Assembly (NCBI GenBank): GCA_965208025.1
Contig: OZ242302.1
Coordinates: 1,798,001-1,862,000 of the forward strand
From: Bin80 sp965208025
GTDB lineage: Bacteria > Bacteroidota > Rhodothermia > Rhodothermales > Bin80
DNA: 64,000 nucleotides
Direction of reading: 5' to 3'
The notes beneath the pieces were generated by a model. It was not told the DNA's origin. It saw only the letters and a list, made by a program, of their open reading frames with translations, and made no database searches. Of this stretch, positions 19,473 to 28,951 are shown piece after piece (the first letter of the stretch is position 1; every line of letters begins with the position of its first letter). Made by a program: the position numbers and the translations under genes.

Positions 19473-19722
19473 ACCGTGATCCGAGAACAATAGATCCGCC
19501 TATTTTGATCAAGTGAAAGACCCCAAAAGAAACTTTTTCCCGTGCTTTTATAAGGGCATTTTCTGCATATTTTTCTACAAAATGTTTTCCCGTAAGAACA
19601 TCAATTGCAACAAACTGTCCCTCTTTTGATTTTTCCAGTTTTTCCTTCAAGGTTTCGCGATAGATACGTTCCCCCTCATCGGCAATATGCTGAGGCTTGG
19701 TAAGGATCGGTCTGTTTTTCAT
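19447..19722 (-). CDS. Small hypothetical protein, partner of the aspartic protease
   Basis: 91 residues: IYRETLKEKLEKSKEGQFVAIDVLTGKHFV, then a KAREK segment and a beta-rich end FHLIKIGGSIV. This is the shape of small proteins commonly encoded just before single-domain clan AA aspartic proteases. Its stop codon overlaps the protease start by 26 bp, which suggests translational coupling. Function unknown. Confidence 0.6.
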   Translation of the reverse strand: MKNRPILTKPQHIADEGERIYRETLKEKLEKSKEGQFVAIDVLTGKHFVEKYAENALIKAREKVSFGVFHLIKIGGSIVLGSRYVGQHGSN

Positions 19723-20231
19723 TTGCCTTGAAGCCCATTTGGGCGGTTGGTTGCGTAAAACTAGCTAGCACTCCTATGGGAATACGATAAAGATAAAGTT
19801 TTTGATCCAGAACTGACCAATAGGTCCCTCCACCAGAAAGAGCAGTTTTTGGGAACTGTGATGGAGCATGGTGTTGGGTCTCATTGGTATGGATAGGGTT
19901 GCAAGCGGCTCAACGGGCCGGCGTGTTCAACCGCACATGATATACACAAAAGTTTCTGTATATAGCCTGTGCGTTCTCGTTTGGGAAACCCAATTCGTGG
20001 GTTGCCCGCCAATAAGATAGCTGTCAACAAGTGCAGAATTGCTACCTATGCCGCCGAACTTGGGTCAAGATTGCATAGGTCAGTTGGTGGCTGGAATATT
20101 CTGCCAAACTGCTCCAACTTAGCAACTTGTCTGCTGATACTGAATCGTGGATAGAGAACTTACCTTAATTAACCAAGGAGCATGTTCTCATCCTCGAAAC
20201 CAAAAACTCAGACTCTGATGATCTCTCAACA
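19723..20231. other. Gene-poor stretch
   Basis: About 500 bp with no supported gene, RNA or repeat. Short frames on both strands have no recognisable motif. It should hold the promoter of the small gene ending at 19722. Confidence 0.4.
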
Positions 20232-21134
20232 TTAGGCAGAAGGAGGATTCTTCTCACGTTTATGGCTCGTGCTAATCCCATGCAGACTTTGTCCGACGAA
20301 TGTTTTGGGGAATTTTTCGACATCCTCAAAGCCCAATTCAATGTCACGTCCATCATGAGGGATCACGGCAGTTTTGAATAAATAGTCCCAAAGGCTGAGG
20401 CTGATTCCATAGTTGATTCCATGCGGATATCCTTCTGGCCAACTCTTTGCATGATGCCAAATATGCATCTGAGGATTGTTGATGATGTATTTCAGAGGGC
20501 CCAGGGGAATCCAGATATTACTGTGATTCGCGTGTCCGATGACCAAGGTGATCAGGTAGACAATAAAGAATTCTTCAATCCCAAATCCGATCATTGCGAG
20601 TGGAATGTATTGCAGTCCATTATAGACCACATTCTCCATCCAGTGGAAGCGCAAATGTGCGGCAAAGCCCATCTCCTCAACCGAGTGGTGCACTTTATGA
20701 AATTCCCATAGTGCAGGGACGCGGTGCAACAACCGGTGTACATTCCAATGAATAAAATCTCGGATGATAAACAGAGTCAGAAGCTGTGCCCATACCGGCA
20801 GATTTCCAATCTGAATAGCAACCAGATTGGTAATTCCGATGCTGGCTAAGGCATCACTGAAAAGCTTTACCAAGACCATACTCGCCGCATTGAAGATAAA
20901 GAGCGAGAAGAGGAAGTAGTTGAAGAACATATAGAAGAGATCCAGCCAGAAATCATGTCGAAATTTGTTCTGCTCTTTCCTCCAAGGTGCGAATAGTTCA
21001 AGCACAAAAAATGCAAGACTGATACCAATCAGCCAGTACAAATAATTCTGCCAGTGAGGCGTGGTAATCTCCGCCCACAAATAGGATGCATAAGATTGGT
21101 AAGCATTCAGAAATATGTCCCAATATTTTTCCAT
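20232..21134 (-). CDS. Fatty acid hydroxylase / sterol desaturase superfamily membrane protein
   Basis: 300 residues from the ATG at 21134; a GTG at 21140 is possible. Several transmembrane helices precede the histidine-box cluster: HWNVHRLLH, HKVHH, HANHSN and HIWHH. These boxes bind the di-iron centre of this integral membrane oxygenase superfamily. It probably hydroxylates or desaturates a lipid; the exact substrate is unknown. It starts 6 bp after the recG stop and is probably co-transcribed with it. Confidence 0.88.
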   Translation of the reverse strand: MEKYWDIFLNAYQSYASYLWAEITTPHWQNYLYWLIGISLAFFVLELFAPWRKEQNKFRHDFWLDLFYMFFNYFLFSLFIFNAASMVLVKLFSDALASIGITNLVAIQIGNLPVWAQLLTLFIIRDFIHWNVHRLLHRVPALWEFHKVHHSVEEMGFAAHLRFHWMENVVYNGLQYIPLAMIGFGIEEFFIVYLITLVIGHANHSNIWIPLGPLKYIINNPQMHIWHHAKSWPEGYPHGINYGISLSLWDYLFKTAVIPHDGRDIELGFEDVEKFPKTFVGQSLHGISTSHKREKNPPSA

Positions 21135-21140
21135 ATTCAC

Positions 21141-23267
21141 TTAACCGGTCCTTGCATATCCCTCCATTCGTGCTAATACAAATGTTTCAAAATACTGGCG
21201 CAGGGATTGATGTTCAGGAAGCGTGAGTTCTTGATCTCTTTCCCATAATTCTGCCGCTGCTTGTCTGGCATGCTCCAAAATATGTGCATCCTCGGTCAGA
21301 TTTGCGAGCTTGAACTCTGGCAATCCGCTTTGGCGTGTACCGAATAGATCACCTGCCCCTCGCAATTTTAAATCCGCTTCGCTGATCTCAAATCCATCCG
21401 TAGTTTTAACGATGACATTCAATCGGTGTTTTGATTCTGGGGATTGCCGCCAATCCGCCATGAGTACACAATAGCTCTGGTGGCTACTTCGTCCAACCCG
21501 CCCTCTCAATTGGTGTAGCTGACTGAGTCCAAAGCGTTCCGCATGTTCTATGACGATGACGGTTGCATCAGGTGTATCTACACCAACCTCAATAACGGTT
21601 GTAGCAACCAGTACCTTCAATTCTCCCGACTTGAACCTTGACATCACTTCCTCTTTATCTCTACTCTTCATCTTTCCGTGCACAAGTCCGACTTCTGCAT
21701 CTTGACATAGCTGTTGCCAGGCCTGATAACCTGCTTCCGCATTTTTGAGATCGCTCTTCTCGCTTTCGTCTACTTGGGGATAAACAATATAGGCTTGACG
21801 CCCCTGCCGTAATTGCTGCAACACCAGTGCTTCCATTTCAGATCGGCGGCTTTCACGCAACAATTTTGTAATGATGCGCTTACGTCCTTTGGGGAGCTCC
21901 CGTATGGTCGTCATACTCAGATCTCCGTACATTGTCAAGGACAATGAGCGTGGAATGGGCGTGGCGCTCATTAGAAGGACATGTGGATTTTCTCCTTTGG
22001 CAACGAGGCTGGCCCGCTGCTCAACCCCGAAGCGATGTTGCTCATCAACGACGGCAAGCGCTAAGTTCTTGAACTTAACATGCTCCTGAAACACCGCATG
22101 GGTACCTACCACAATATCCACCATTCCATTTTCAATCTGCGCAAGGATCTGCTCTCGGGCACGCTTTCTCTGTCCTCCAATCAGCAACCCTATCCGCATT
22201 CCAATGGGTTCAAGATATCTGGAGAGACTGGCATACTGCTGCTCGGCCAAGACTTCCGTCGGTACCATAAATACTCCCTGGAACTGGTTATCTACCACAA
22301 GAATTAATGCAGCGACGGCCACCACCGTCTTCCCGCATCCAACGTCTCCCTGTAACATGCGGTACATTGGAACACCGCTCAGCATATCGTGCTCAATGGC
22401 TGCCAAGGCATCTTTCTGTCCCTGGGTCAATTCAAATGGAAGAACTTCATGAATGAATTGTGCATATCTCTCCCCTTTACCATTCAACCGAATCCCCTTA
22501 CGTTTCTCACGATTGTGATATGTACGGCGGAGGAGGAGTTGGAGGAAGAAGAATTCTTCAAATTTCAATCGATCTCCAGCGATCCCCAGTTCTTCGTGGG
22601 TTTTGGGAAAATGTATTGCCCGCAGTGCAACCCTTCCATCCAATAGTTTGTATTTCTCTTGAATCCATTCGGGCAATATATTCGGAAATTCTAGTCCACG
22701 TGTTTTGATGAGTTGATAAATGATCTGGCGGAACGCTCGACTCGTAAGACTTACTGCCTGTAAACGTGCACCACCAGGGTAGAGGGATGTAATTCTTCCC
22801 GTTGAAAGTTGTGGTCCACCCTCATCTAATCGGTCAAAATCTGGATGGATCATGGACCAGGTTCGCCCATATCGTGAAATCTCACCTGTACATGCAATTC
22901 GGTAGCCTGGAACAATGGATTTCTGGATCCACTTGATTCCTTTGAACCAGATCAATTTCATATGACCATTCCAATCGTCTCGGATATGAGCTTCTAATCG
23001 TTGACGATTTCGGCCGGCAACCGTATCCACTTTTAGTATCGTCCCGATGATGGTTACCGTCTCATTTTCCGTATTGAGGTTCACCACCCGTGATACATTT
23101 GAATGATCTAAGTAGTCTCTTGGGTAGTAATGTAAAAGGTCCAGATAGGTTTTCACCCCAATTTGGGAGAGTACATCTGCGCGGGCCGGTCCGACTCCTT
23201 TCAGAAATTGGATCTGCTCAGCAAACACATCCTTGGCCATGGCGGATAAGTTAGCGGTAACGGTCAC
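21141..23267 (-). CDS. recG: ATP-dependent DNA helicase RecG
   Basis: 708 residues, usual length. N-terminal wedge/OB region (QFLKGVGPARADVL, HYYPRDYLDH), helicase domain 1 with Walker A LQGDVGCGKTVVA and the DEQH box VVDEQHRFGVEQR, and domain 2 with TTVIEVGVDTPDA and QLRGRVGRSSHQSYC. It regresses stalled forks and processes branched DNA. GTG at 23267 was chosen because GGTGAAG sits 7 bases upstream; ATG at 23240 is the alternative. Confidence 0.95.
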   Translation of the reverse strand: MTVTANLSAMAKDVFAEQIQFLKGVGPARADVLSQIGVKTYLDLLHYYPRDYLDHSNVSRVVNLNTENETVTIIGTILKVDTVAGRNRQRLEAHIRDDWNGHMKLIWFKGIKWIQKSIVPGYRIACTGEISRYGRTWSMIHPDFDRLDEGGPQLSTGRITSLYPGGARLQAVSLTSRAFRQIIYQLIKTRGLEFPNILPEWIQEKYKLLDGRVALRAIHFPKTHEELGIAGDRLKFEEFFFLQLLLRRTYHNREKRKGIRLNGKGERYAQFIHEVLPFELTQGQKDALAAIEHDMLSGVPMYRMLQGDVGCGKTVVAVAALILVVDNQFQGVFMVPTEVLAEQQYASLSRYLEPIGMRIGLLIGGQRKRAREQILAQIENGMVDIVVGTHAVFQEHVKFKNLALAVVDEQHRFGVEQRASLVAKGENPHVLLMSATPIPRSLSLTMYGDLSMTTIRELPKGRKRIITKLLRESRRSEMEALVLQQLRQGRQAYIVYPQVDESEKSDLKNAEAGYQAWQQLCQDAEVGLVHGKMKSRDKEEVMSRFKSGELKVLVATTVIEVGVDTPDATVIVIEHAERFGLSQLHQLRGRVGRSSHQSYCVLMADWRQSPESKHRLNVIVKTTDGFEISEADLKLRGAGDLFGTRQSGLPEFKLANLTEDAHILEHARQAAAELWERDQELTLPEHQSLRQYFETFVLARMEGYARTG

Positions 23268-23701
23268 AAAGATACTTCACCGCATTTGAATCTTTTCCAA
23301 GTTTCCATTTCAAATTGATTTATCTCAGTCTCTTTTTTCAAAAGTAGAGACTAATTCAGGTGTGATCCATCTGACTCTATAACCTTGATTTCATCTGGGT
23401 GCTTTACGCTGGACGGTTGCTGCTACTAAAGTTGGGTGTACTTGCAAAGATGTTAACAAGTTTACTACTGTGCCCTCTCTATCCACTCTGTTTGAAAAGG
23501 AACAGCTTCCAACAGGATTGAATCAGAGGGATCTTTGAGTTAGGATCCTGTCCGATCTTGGGGAGTTGTTTATATGGATCATTATGGAGTACCTATCAAT
23601 AAAGGCATTCAAAAGATCCAAGAGTGACCTGCCCCAAAGCCGAATCATTAAAGGAACCTCTCATTCTATGGTCATGTCTAATTAATTCGCCATGCTGTAT
23701 C
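23268..23701. other. Intergenic region upstream of the truncated ATPase
   Basis: About 430 bp with no gene. Its right end (around 23650-23701) resembles the leaders of the ATPase array genes at 37.7-42 kb: GGAACC, then GTCTAATT and CTGTATCATG. It should also hold the recG promoter. Confidence 0.5.
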
Positions 23702-23977
23702 ATGTCTAGACTAAATCCACCGCTCACTGCTGCCTCTGATCGTGGACCCTCCCCGTATTTCCACGGACGAGAAACCATCCTGAGAAATTTTAAGAATCTA
23801 CTGGATCGAGCCCACACTTCAAAGACGGAGACTACATTCCTGATCCAAGGCGCCTCAGGCGCGGGAAAAAGTGCTCTCCTTTATGAATGCGAGAAGATGG
23901 CCAAGGCTACCGATTGGAAAGTTTCGATCATTGCTCCGACGGCTCTCTACGACGGGGATGCGTTGGTGGACTGCCTT
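23702..23977 (+). pseudogene. Truncated ATPase paralogue (copy 0 of the array family)
   Basis: The first ~92 residues match the array genes, closest to the fourth copy: LNPPLTAASDRGPSPYFHGRE, then Walker A GASGAGKS (residues 50-57) and IIAPTALYDGDAL. After that the frame runs into transposase-like sequence. Walker B and the C-terminal half are missing. The leader resembles those of the array, so a whole unit was once here. It lies 14 kb from the main array. Confidence 0.85.
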
Positions 23978-24452
23978 CAATACACACCCGTAACATTGCC
24001 GTCCAGTATCGTGTGCAATGACCGCGCAAAAGATAGCAAAGTGTGGCAGAGGATCGTGCGCTATATGGGCACGGCCCCCTAGCTAATGACATTGGATGCC
24101 CTCCTGCATATCGCCGAACAAGAACGATTGCGGACTGAAGAAGATGTAAAGCCTTCCTTGTTTCCGTTGTTTCACTGGACTGAGCGCCGCCTCCGCGCGC
24201 ACATTGCCATTTGCTTTGCCGCCTTTGGAATCCTGAGTAGACTCTACAACACGCGGCATGGCATGGAGGCGTCCATCAGTGAGGGGCAGATTTTGGTTCA
24301 GTTGCGTGAAGTAGAGGTGTCCATGCTACGAGACAACACGACCAATCGTCATTTTGCGATCCGGCGGCGACCAACAGTACAAAAGTACGCCTTTCCAAGG
24401 CGATGGGGTTGACGATTCAGCGCCAGACCGTAACCTTGGAGAAAGACTCGTA
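23978..24452 (+). pseudogene. Decayed transposase remnant, IS1634-like
   Basis: NDRAKDSKVWQRIVRYMGTAP, an in-frame TAG at 24080-24082, then MTLDALLHIAEQERL followed directly by LFHWTERRLRAHIAICFAAF, a C-terminal signature of IS1634/IS4-type transposases. A frameshift near 24398 separates the last part (KAMGLTIQRQTVTLEKDS, stop at 24450-24452). The catalytic middle is deleted. It was probably the element that truncated the ATPase copy before it. Confidence 0.65.
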
Positions 24453-24630
24453 ACCCGACTCCCAAGTGATTGCGTACGTCTGGTATTCAGACCGCAAAAG
24501 CGGCAAAACAGACGGTGTTTGTAGTGTTCAAAGTTGTAGAACATTCTCTTCAACAGACCTATACCCCCTGAAAAATAAGGCTTTCTTTGTTTTCAGAGAA
24601 TTGCAAACTATCGAAGTCAGGAATAATCTC

Positions 24631-25596
24631 TTAGCCTGAGTCAGCGGGTGGGGCTGGAAGATTAGGTTGATTCTGAAATAAGCTACCCCATGATAAGCTG
24701 GAGGAGTTCTCGAAAATTTTGACAAATGGAGTAACCGAAAAAAAACCCTGCATAAGAATATGCCCCTCACGAAGTAAATCTTTGAGTTTGCCGTCGGCCA
24801 ACTTGATCTCTAACCCGAGATCTTGGAGTTTTCGGTACGTCAAAGGTCGTGAATGTGTTTTGTGCTCGTCATACTTGGCAAAAAAATCAACAATATCTTT
24901 TATACGTTCCTCCTCATCTCCATTATCACCTGATTCTTTAGAAAACATAAAGTGATTAAGCCAACTGCTGGCCAACTCTTTGGATAACGCTTCTGCGTCT
25001 TCACACAATTCTAGCAATTCAAGAGAGTACTTCTCAATTAAGGGTGCGTAAGCTGGAATGGATTCTGGCCCTTCATTCTTGAGAATCTCCTTGGCCCGGT
25101 TAAAACCTCGCAGTATTGAGCGTGAGGGAATACCATTGATTTGAGGATCAATAGGTCCAAGGCTTGCCGCTGGATGTAATATAATCTCGTTGCCTGAGAG
25201 TGCTAATAATGTGGCAGCTGAATATGCAGAATGAGGCACCAAGAAAGATACTTTCTCAAATCGCTCACGTAACACCTCAACTATTCGCTCAGTTGCCGTT
25301 GGATCTCCTCCAGGACTATGAATGAGAACATCTACCTCTTTAACAGCACAATCAACGCCCCCGATCAAGTCTACAAAGCCATCAATGTCGGGAAGACCAA
25401 TATGCACAGGTGCTCCATCTGGATTATCCGGATACTGAACTGCATAAATGAGAAGGGGACGCCCCCTTAACTTCTCTATCCCTCTCCAACAGGCTTGTCT
25501 TAACGCTCTGAGATCAACTTGTTCGCCAGATTGTAATCTATTGAACAACTTGTGCCAATCCGCAATTGTCTTAACTCGTTGATCTGACCGATTCAT
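24631..25596 (-). CDS. SDH-family (Clp/SppA-like) serine protease
   Basis: 321 residues from the ATG at 25596. A crotonase-fold protease domain of the serine dehydrogenase proteinase (SDH_sah) type: VDVLIHSPGGDPTATERIV, then the nucleophile region VPHSAYSAATLLALSG and ILHPAASLGPIDPQI. The C-terminal part is helical and acidic, with a TYRKLQDLGLEI segment. In this family it is often membrane-associated or cytosolic with unknown targets; no membrane helix is obvious here. Its start lies 26 bp inside the preceding small gene, suggesting translational coupling. Confidence 0.85.
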   Translation of the reverse strand: MNRSDQRVKTIADWHKLFNRLQSGEQVDLRALRQACWRGIEKLRGRPLLIYAVQYPDNPDGAPVHIGLPDIDGFVDLIGGVDCAVKEVDVLIHSPGGDPTATERIVEVLRERFEKVSFLVPHSAYSAATLLALSGNEIILHPAASLGPIDPQINGIPSRSILRGFNRAKEILKNEGPESIPAYAPLIEKYSLELLELCEDAEALSKELASSWLNHFMFSKESGDNGDEEERIKDIVDFFAKYDEHKTHSRPLTYRKLQDLGLEIKLADGKLKDLLREGHILMQGFFSVTPFVKIFENSSSLSWGSLFQNQPNLPAPPADSG

Positions 25597-25837
25597 TATT
25601 CGACACTTTAACATCCTTCGTTGCAGCAGACGAAATGTAAATGGTCGACTGCCGCCCCAGCGCCTTCCTTGTGCGGTCATACAGATTTTTGGTGCGTCGA
25701 TAGACATTTAATGCGTGTCGAATTGGATCATAGTACCGCCCCGAAATCTCAAAAACATCCGAAGCACGGGGGGCATTCGACAAATCGTCTTTCTTGACAA
25801 CGGTAGAAGCCTTATTTGGGGATGTGGATAAACTCAT
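25571..25837 (-). CDS. Small hypothetical protein upstream of the SDH protease
   Basis: 88 residues from an ATG at 25837 with a strong ribosome site (AAGGAGG, 10 bases before the ATG). Lysine- and serine-rich, with FEISGRYYDPIRHALNVYRRTKNLYDRTR as its only ordered-looking part. No known domain. It overlaps the protease start, so the two are probably partners. Confidence 0.7.
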   Translation of the reverse strand: MSLSTSPNKASTVVKKDDLSNAPRASDVFEISGRYYDPIRHALNVYRRTKNLYDRTRKALGRQSTIYISSAATKDVKVSNNESVRSTS

Positions 25838-25894
25838 ATCAGGGAGCCTCCTTAAAGAATATTGAATTTTAGCGATTGATAACCATTACAATGT

Positions 25895-25922
25895 ACGCAT
25901 CTTTACGCATTCTTTCACGCAT
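25895..25922. promoter_or_regulatory. Three ACGCAT (ATGCGT) direct repeats upstream of the protease operon
   Basis: ACGCAT occurs at 25895-25900, 25905-25910 and 25917-25922, spaced 10 and 12 bases, i.e. about one helical turn. It lies 58-85 bp upstream of the ATG at 25837. A fourth copy in the opposite orientation (GATGCGT) is near 25960. The spacing fits a regulator binding one DNA face, but no cognate regulator is visible. Confidence 0.35.
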
Positions 25923-26184
25923 ACACCCACGACCCCATATACACATTTGTACATATTTTGATGCGTAGTTGCCCCAATGGGTGCGCATTGCTATTTTTTG
26001 GTTCGATCACGAATCCTGCGGGTAAACGTCTAACCATTCGCGAAAGAGCAGAATTATGCATCACAGGGTCTCTCTTGATGTCGCTGATACATCTAGACAA
26101 CCCTGATTGCTGTCTTGATCCCCTCTCTCCAACACGGATCATATACATTTCTAAGAACTCTTCCGGTGATACAATGGTTCTCAT
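25915..26184 (-). CDS. Hypothetical protein downstream of pabC
   Basis: 89 residues from the ATG at 26184 (MRTIVSPEEFLEMYMIRVGERG). Not recognised. It starts 33 bp after pabC on the same strand, so could be last in that operon. Its 3' end runs into the ATGCGT repeats. The coding look is moderate only. Confidence 0.35.
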   Translation of the reverse strand: MRTIVSPEEFLEMYMIRVGERGSRQQSGLSRCISDIKRDPVMHNSALSRMVRRLPAGFVIEPKNSNAHPLGQLRIKICTNVYMGSWVYA

Positions 26185-26217
26185 TCCATACAAATTATGG
26201 TAGACCAAATTTCGTGA

Positions 26218-27039
26218 TCAATTTGAGATTGTGATCAACTCCGTTAGGGCGGATATTAAGCCATCGGGCAATTCAGGCCGAAGTGCTATGTCATTCAATT
26301 CGGCAATGGGTACAGCCAATCGTAGACTATTCATCATGAAAGCTGCGTCGGTGAGTTGCAACTCCTTCTCCGAAATTGTTCTCTCAATCACATCAAGACC
26401 CAAGCTTGGGGCAGTTTGAATCATCCATTGCCGCATGATCCCTGAGAGAAGACCATCTGAGATCGGCGGTGTTACCCAAGTATCGCCAAACTTTAGAAAT
26501 AGATTCCCCGTAGTCGTGCAACAGACATTCCCAAGCATATTTAAAAAAAGTGCATCATCATAACCTTCTCTACGAGCAACCTCATAGGCAAGTACGTTAT
26601 CAGTATAGGCCAGTGTTTTATGGCGGCTCGTGGGGGATGTCTCATTACGCCGAATACGACTCGTTTGGAGAGAGATGGGCTGAAACTGATCGCTATAGTT
26701 CACACGCTGGAGGCTCATCAGAATTGTGGGATCAATCGTTTTCGAACTTGCGCCCCAACGGTCTCCCGGCCCAGAGGTAATTGTGATCCGAAGCGCACCA
26801 TTTTGGTCTTCGGTCAAGTAATCGTTGAGTAAGTCATTGATCTTCTGAGTGTCAACCGGGATCCCTAATGCAGCTGCATCAGCCACAAGCCTGTTCAGAT
26901 GAGCCGAACGTAAAATCATCGTCCCGGAGGCAATTAAGGATGTATCAAATACGCCATGTGCAAGAAGAAGTCCGTGGTCTCGCAGATCAAATGAACGAGT
27001 CGTGTTCTGACTGGTGGATGATTGCTCTAAATAGATCAT
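26218..27039 (-). CDS. pabC: Aminodeoxychorismate lyase (class IV aminotransferase fold)
   Basis: 273 residues, fold-type IV PLP enzyme. The cofactor lysine is K141 in SRHKTLAYTDNVLA; the C-terminal phosphate region is SDGLLSGIMRQW. Together with PabA and PabB directly upstream it makes p-aminobenzoate for folate. The conserved (T)E before the NLF segment is replaced: the stretch reads GNVCCTTTGNLF, so the glutamate that contacts the PLP pyridine nitrogen in this fold appears to be cysteine. The ATG overlaps the pabA stop (ATGA). Confidence 0.85.
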   Translation of the reverse strand: MIYLEQSSTSQNTTRSFDLRDHGLLLAHGVFDTSLIASGTMILRSAHLNRLVADAAALGIPVDTQKINDLLNDYLTEDQNGALRITITSGPGDRWGASSKTIDPTILMSLQRVNYSDQFQPISLQTSRIRRNETSPTSRHKTLAYTDNVLAYEVARREGYDDALFLNMLGNVCCTTTGNLFLKFGDTWVTPPISDGLLSGIMRQWMIQTAPSLGLDVIERTISEKELQLTDAAFMMNSLRLAVPIAELNDIALRPELPDGLISALTELITISN

Positions 27040-27611
27040 TGATATGCCTCTGTGATTTTAAGAAAATTTTGCAGAAGCTGATGTCCACACTTACTCAAGA
27101 TTGATTCAGGATGAAATTGAATGCCAAATGTGGGGTGCTGAATATGTCGTAAAGCCATGATCTCACCTTCCTGAGATCTTGCCTGAACGAATAGATCGCT
27201 CTCGTCTATATTCGTCACGATGAGCGAGTGATACAGCCCTGCCGTCAATGGATTGGGTAACCCCTCAAATAGATCGATCCCATGGTGCTCAATCTCACCC
27301 GTTAAGCCATACTTCGGGAACTGGGCATTGGTCACAGTCCCGCCAAAAGATTGCCCCACAGCCTGATGCCCAAGGCATACCCCGAGAATTGGGATTTGCC
27401 CTGAAAAGTGAGCAATCGCCTTCAAACTGATTCCAGCCTTATTCGGAGTGCAGGGCCCCGGCGAAATGACCAAAGCTTTAGGCTTCTTTGCTTCAATTTC
27501 ATCAATAGTAATATGATGTGATTCAACTACATCCGTTGTCTCGCCGAGCTCTTCAAAATATCTGCTGAGATTGAATACAAAACTATCCTGATTGTCGAGT
27601 ATTACGATCAT
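27036..27611 (-). CDS. pabA: Glutamine amidotransferase subunit of aminodeoxychorismate/anthranilate synthase
   Basis: 191 residues, class I glutamine amidotransferase. Nucleophile in GVCLGHQAVGQ, oxyanion region ISPGPCTP, and the His-Glu pair in GIQFHPES. It releases ammonia from glutamine for the partner synthase. It is flanked by pabB and pabC with 4-bp ATGA overlaps on both sides, so the folate role is more likely than tryptophan, though PabA may serve both. Confidence 0.92.
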   Translation of the reverse strand: MIVILDNQDSFVFNLSRYFEELGETTDVVESHHITIDEIEAKKPKALVISPGPCTPNKAGISLKAIAHFSGQIPILGVCLGHQAVGQSFGGTVTNAQFPKYGLTGEIEHHGIDLFEGLPNPLTAGLYHSLIVTNIDESDLFVQARSQEGEIMALRHIQHPTFGIQFHPESILSKCGHQLLQNFLKITEAYQ

Positions 27612-28951
27612 TCAATCACTGTATCGCCTGTCACTTCAAGTATCTTGTGTGCCTTTAGCAGAGTCTCGGAATATTCCTCATCTGGATCAGACAATGCGGT
27701 GATTCCACTTCCCACATTCAGCCGTGCCTGATCTCCTTCAATCTGGATCGTTCGGATCATAATGTTAAAATCAGCCGCTCCATCAAATCCAAAATATCCG
27801 AATGATCCACAAAATGCTTTCCGTGGGGATTTCTCGAGCTGATTTATGATTTCCATTGCACGGCGTTTCGGAGCTCCAGTGATAGAACCTCCCGGAAATA
27901 CTGCAGATAATAGATCAAAGGCATCTTGATCATCTTTCAATTGCCCCCTGACCGAAGATGTGAGTTGGTGTAATCCGGCATATGATTCCAGAACACAAAG
28001 TTCTGTCACCTGAACCGAATGGGGATTACAGACTCGAGATAGATCATTCCGAAGTAGATCAACAATCATGATGTTTTCCGCCCGATCTTTATCTGAGTTA
28101 AGAAGACGATCTCTGAGGATCTGATCCTCTTTGGGATGATCAGAGCGTGCGATTGTCCCCTTGATCGGTCTAGCTTCTGCTAAGCCGTCAGCATTCAGAG
28201 CAATCAATCGTTCTGGAGATGTACTGGCTATGCTCCGATTGCCGAAAGAAGCATAAACTGAAAATGGAGCAGGATTACTCTTTCGGATAGCAAGGTAGAT
28301 TTGAAATGGATCTGCATTCTGAGGCAAATCTGCAATGAAGGCTTGGGCAAAGTTCGCTTGATAAATATCTCCTGCTTGAATAAAGTCAAAGATATACTTC
28401 ACAGCTTTCAGGTAGTCCGATTTTGAAATCTCAGAATGCCAGACCAGATTTGTCTGAGTAGCGGCTGGTCGGGAGGAGTTCTGAATATCTCTCCGTACTT
28501 GATTGATGCGCGCGGTTGCTAACCTCTTACAAGGCTCACTTTCGCCTTTTGAAAAGCCCGATGAGAGGATCCACATCTCATCGGAATGATGATCAACAGC
28601 AATAATGGTGTCAAACAATCTGAAATGATATTCTGCACAACCTCGAGTAGTGAGTGGAGGCATTCTTCGCTGGTGAAGCCCACCATATCCATAATCAAAA
28701 AATCCCACCAGCCCTCCTTGAAACGGAGGCCCATCTTGAATTCGCTTTGATGAATAACGACTGAGTACTTGGCGGAAATCATCCATCTTTCCCGCTTTGG
28801 GGACGGCATCAATCGGATCAATGCATAGATAAGAATATCGATCAAATCGCTGAGTCCTTGAGGAGCTATCCAACCAAATCAAACCGCGCCCCTGCGCATA
28901 CATCTGTGCTAAGGGTTGTAGATCAGTTGATTCTAATTTTACTGCCCACAT
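27608..28951 (-). CDS. pabB: Aminodeoxychorismate synthase component I
   Basis: 447 residues, chorismate-binding enzyme family. It shows FIQAGDIYQANFAQAF, the SPERLIAL segment, PIKGTIARS with the catalytic lysine typical of PabB (anthranilate synthases have PIAGT), ENIMIVDLLRNDL, FPGGSITGAPKRRAME and the final NVGSGI. It converts chorismate and ammonia to aminodeoxychorismate. First gene of the pabB-pabA-pabC operon. Confidence 0.93.
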   Translation of the reverse strand: MWAVKLESTDLQPLAQMYAQGRGLIWLDSSSRTQRFDRYSYLCIDPIDAVPKAGKMDDFRQVLSRYSSKRIQDGPPFQGGLVGFFDYGYGGLHQRRMPPLTTRGCAEYHFRLFDTIIAVDHHSDEMWILSSGFSKGESEPCKRLATARINQVRRDIQNSSRPAATQTNLVWHSEISKSDYLKAVKYIFDFIQAGDIYQANFAQAFIADLPQNADPFQIYLAIRKSNPAPFSVYASFGNRSIASTSPERLIALNADGLAEARPIKGTIARSDHPKEDQILRDRLLNSDKDRAENIMIVDLLRNDLSRVCNPHSVQVTELCVLESYAGLHQLTSSVRGQLKDDQDAFDLLSAVFPGGSITGAPKRRAMEIINQLEKSPRKAFCGSFGYFGFDGAADFNIMIRTIQIEGDQARLNVGSGITALSDPDEEYSETLLKAHKILEVTGDTVIE

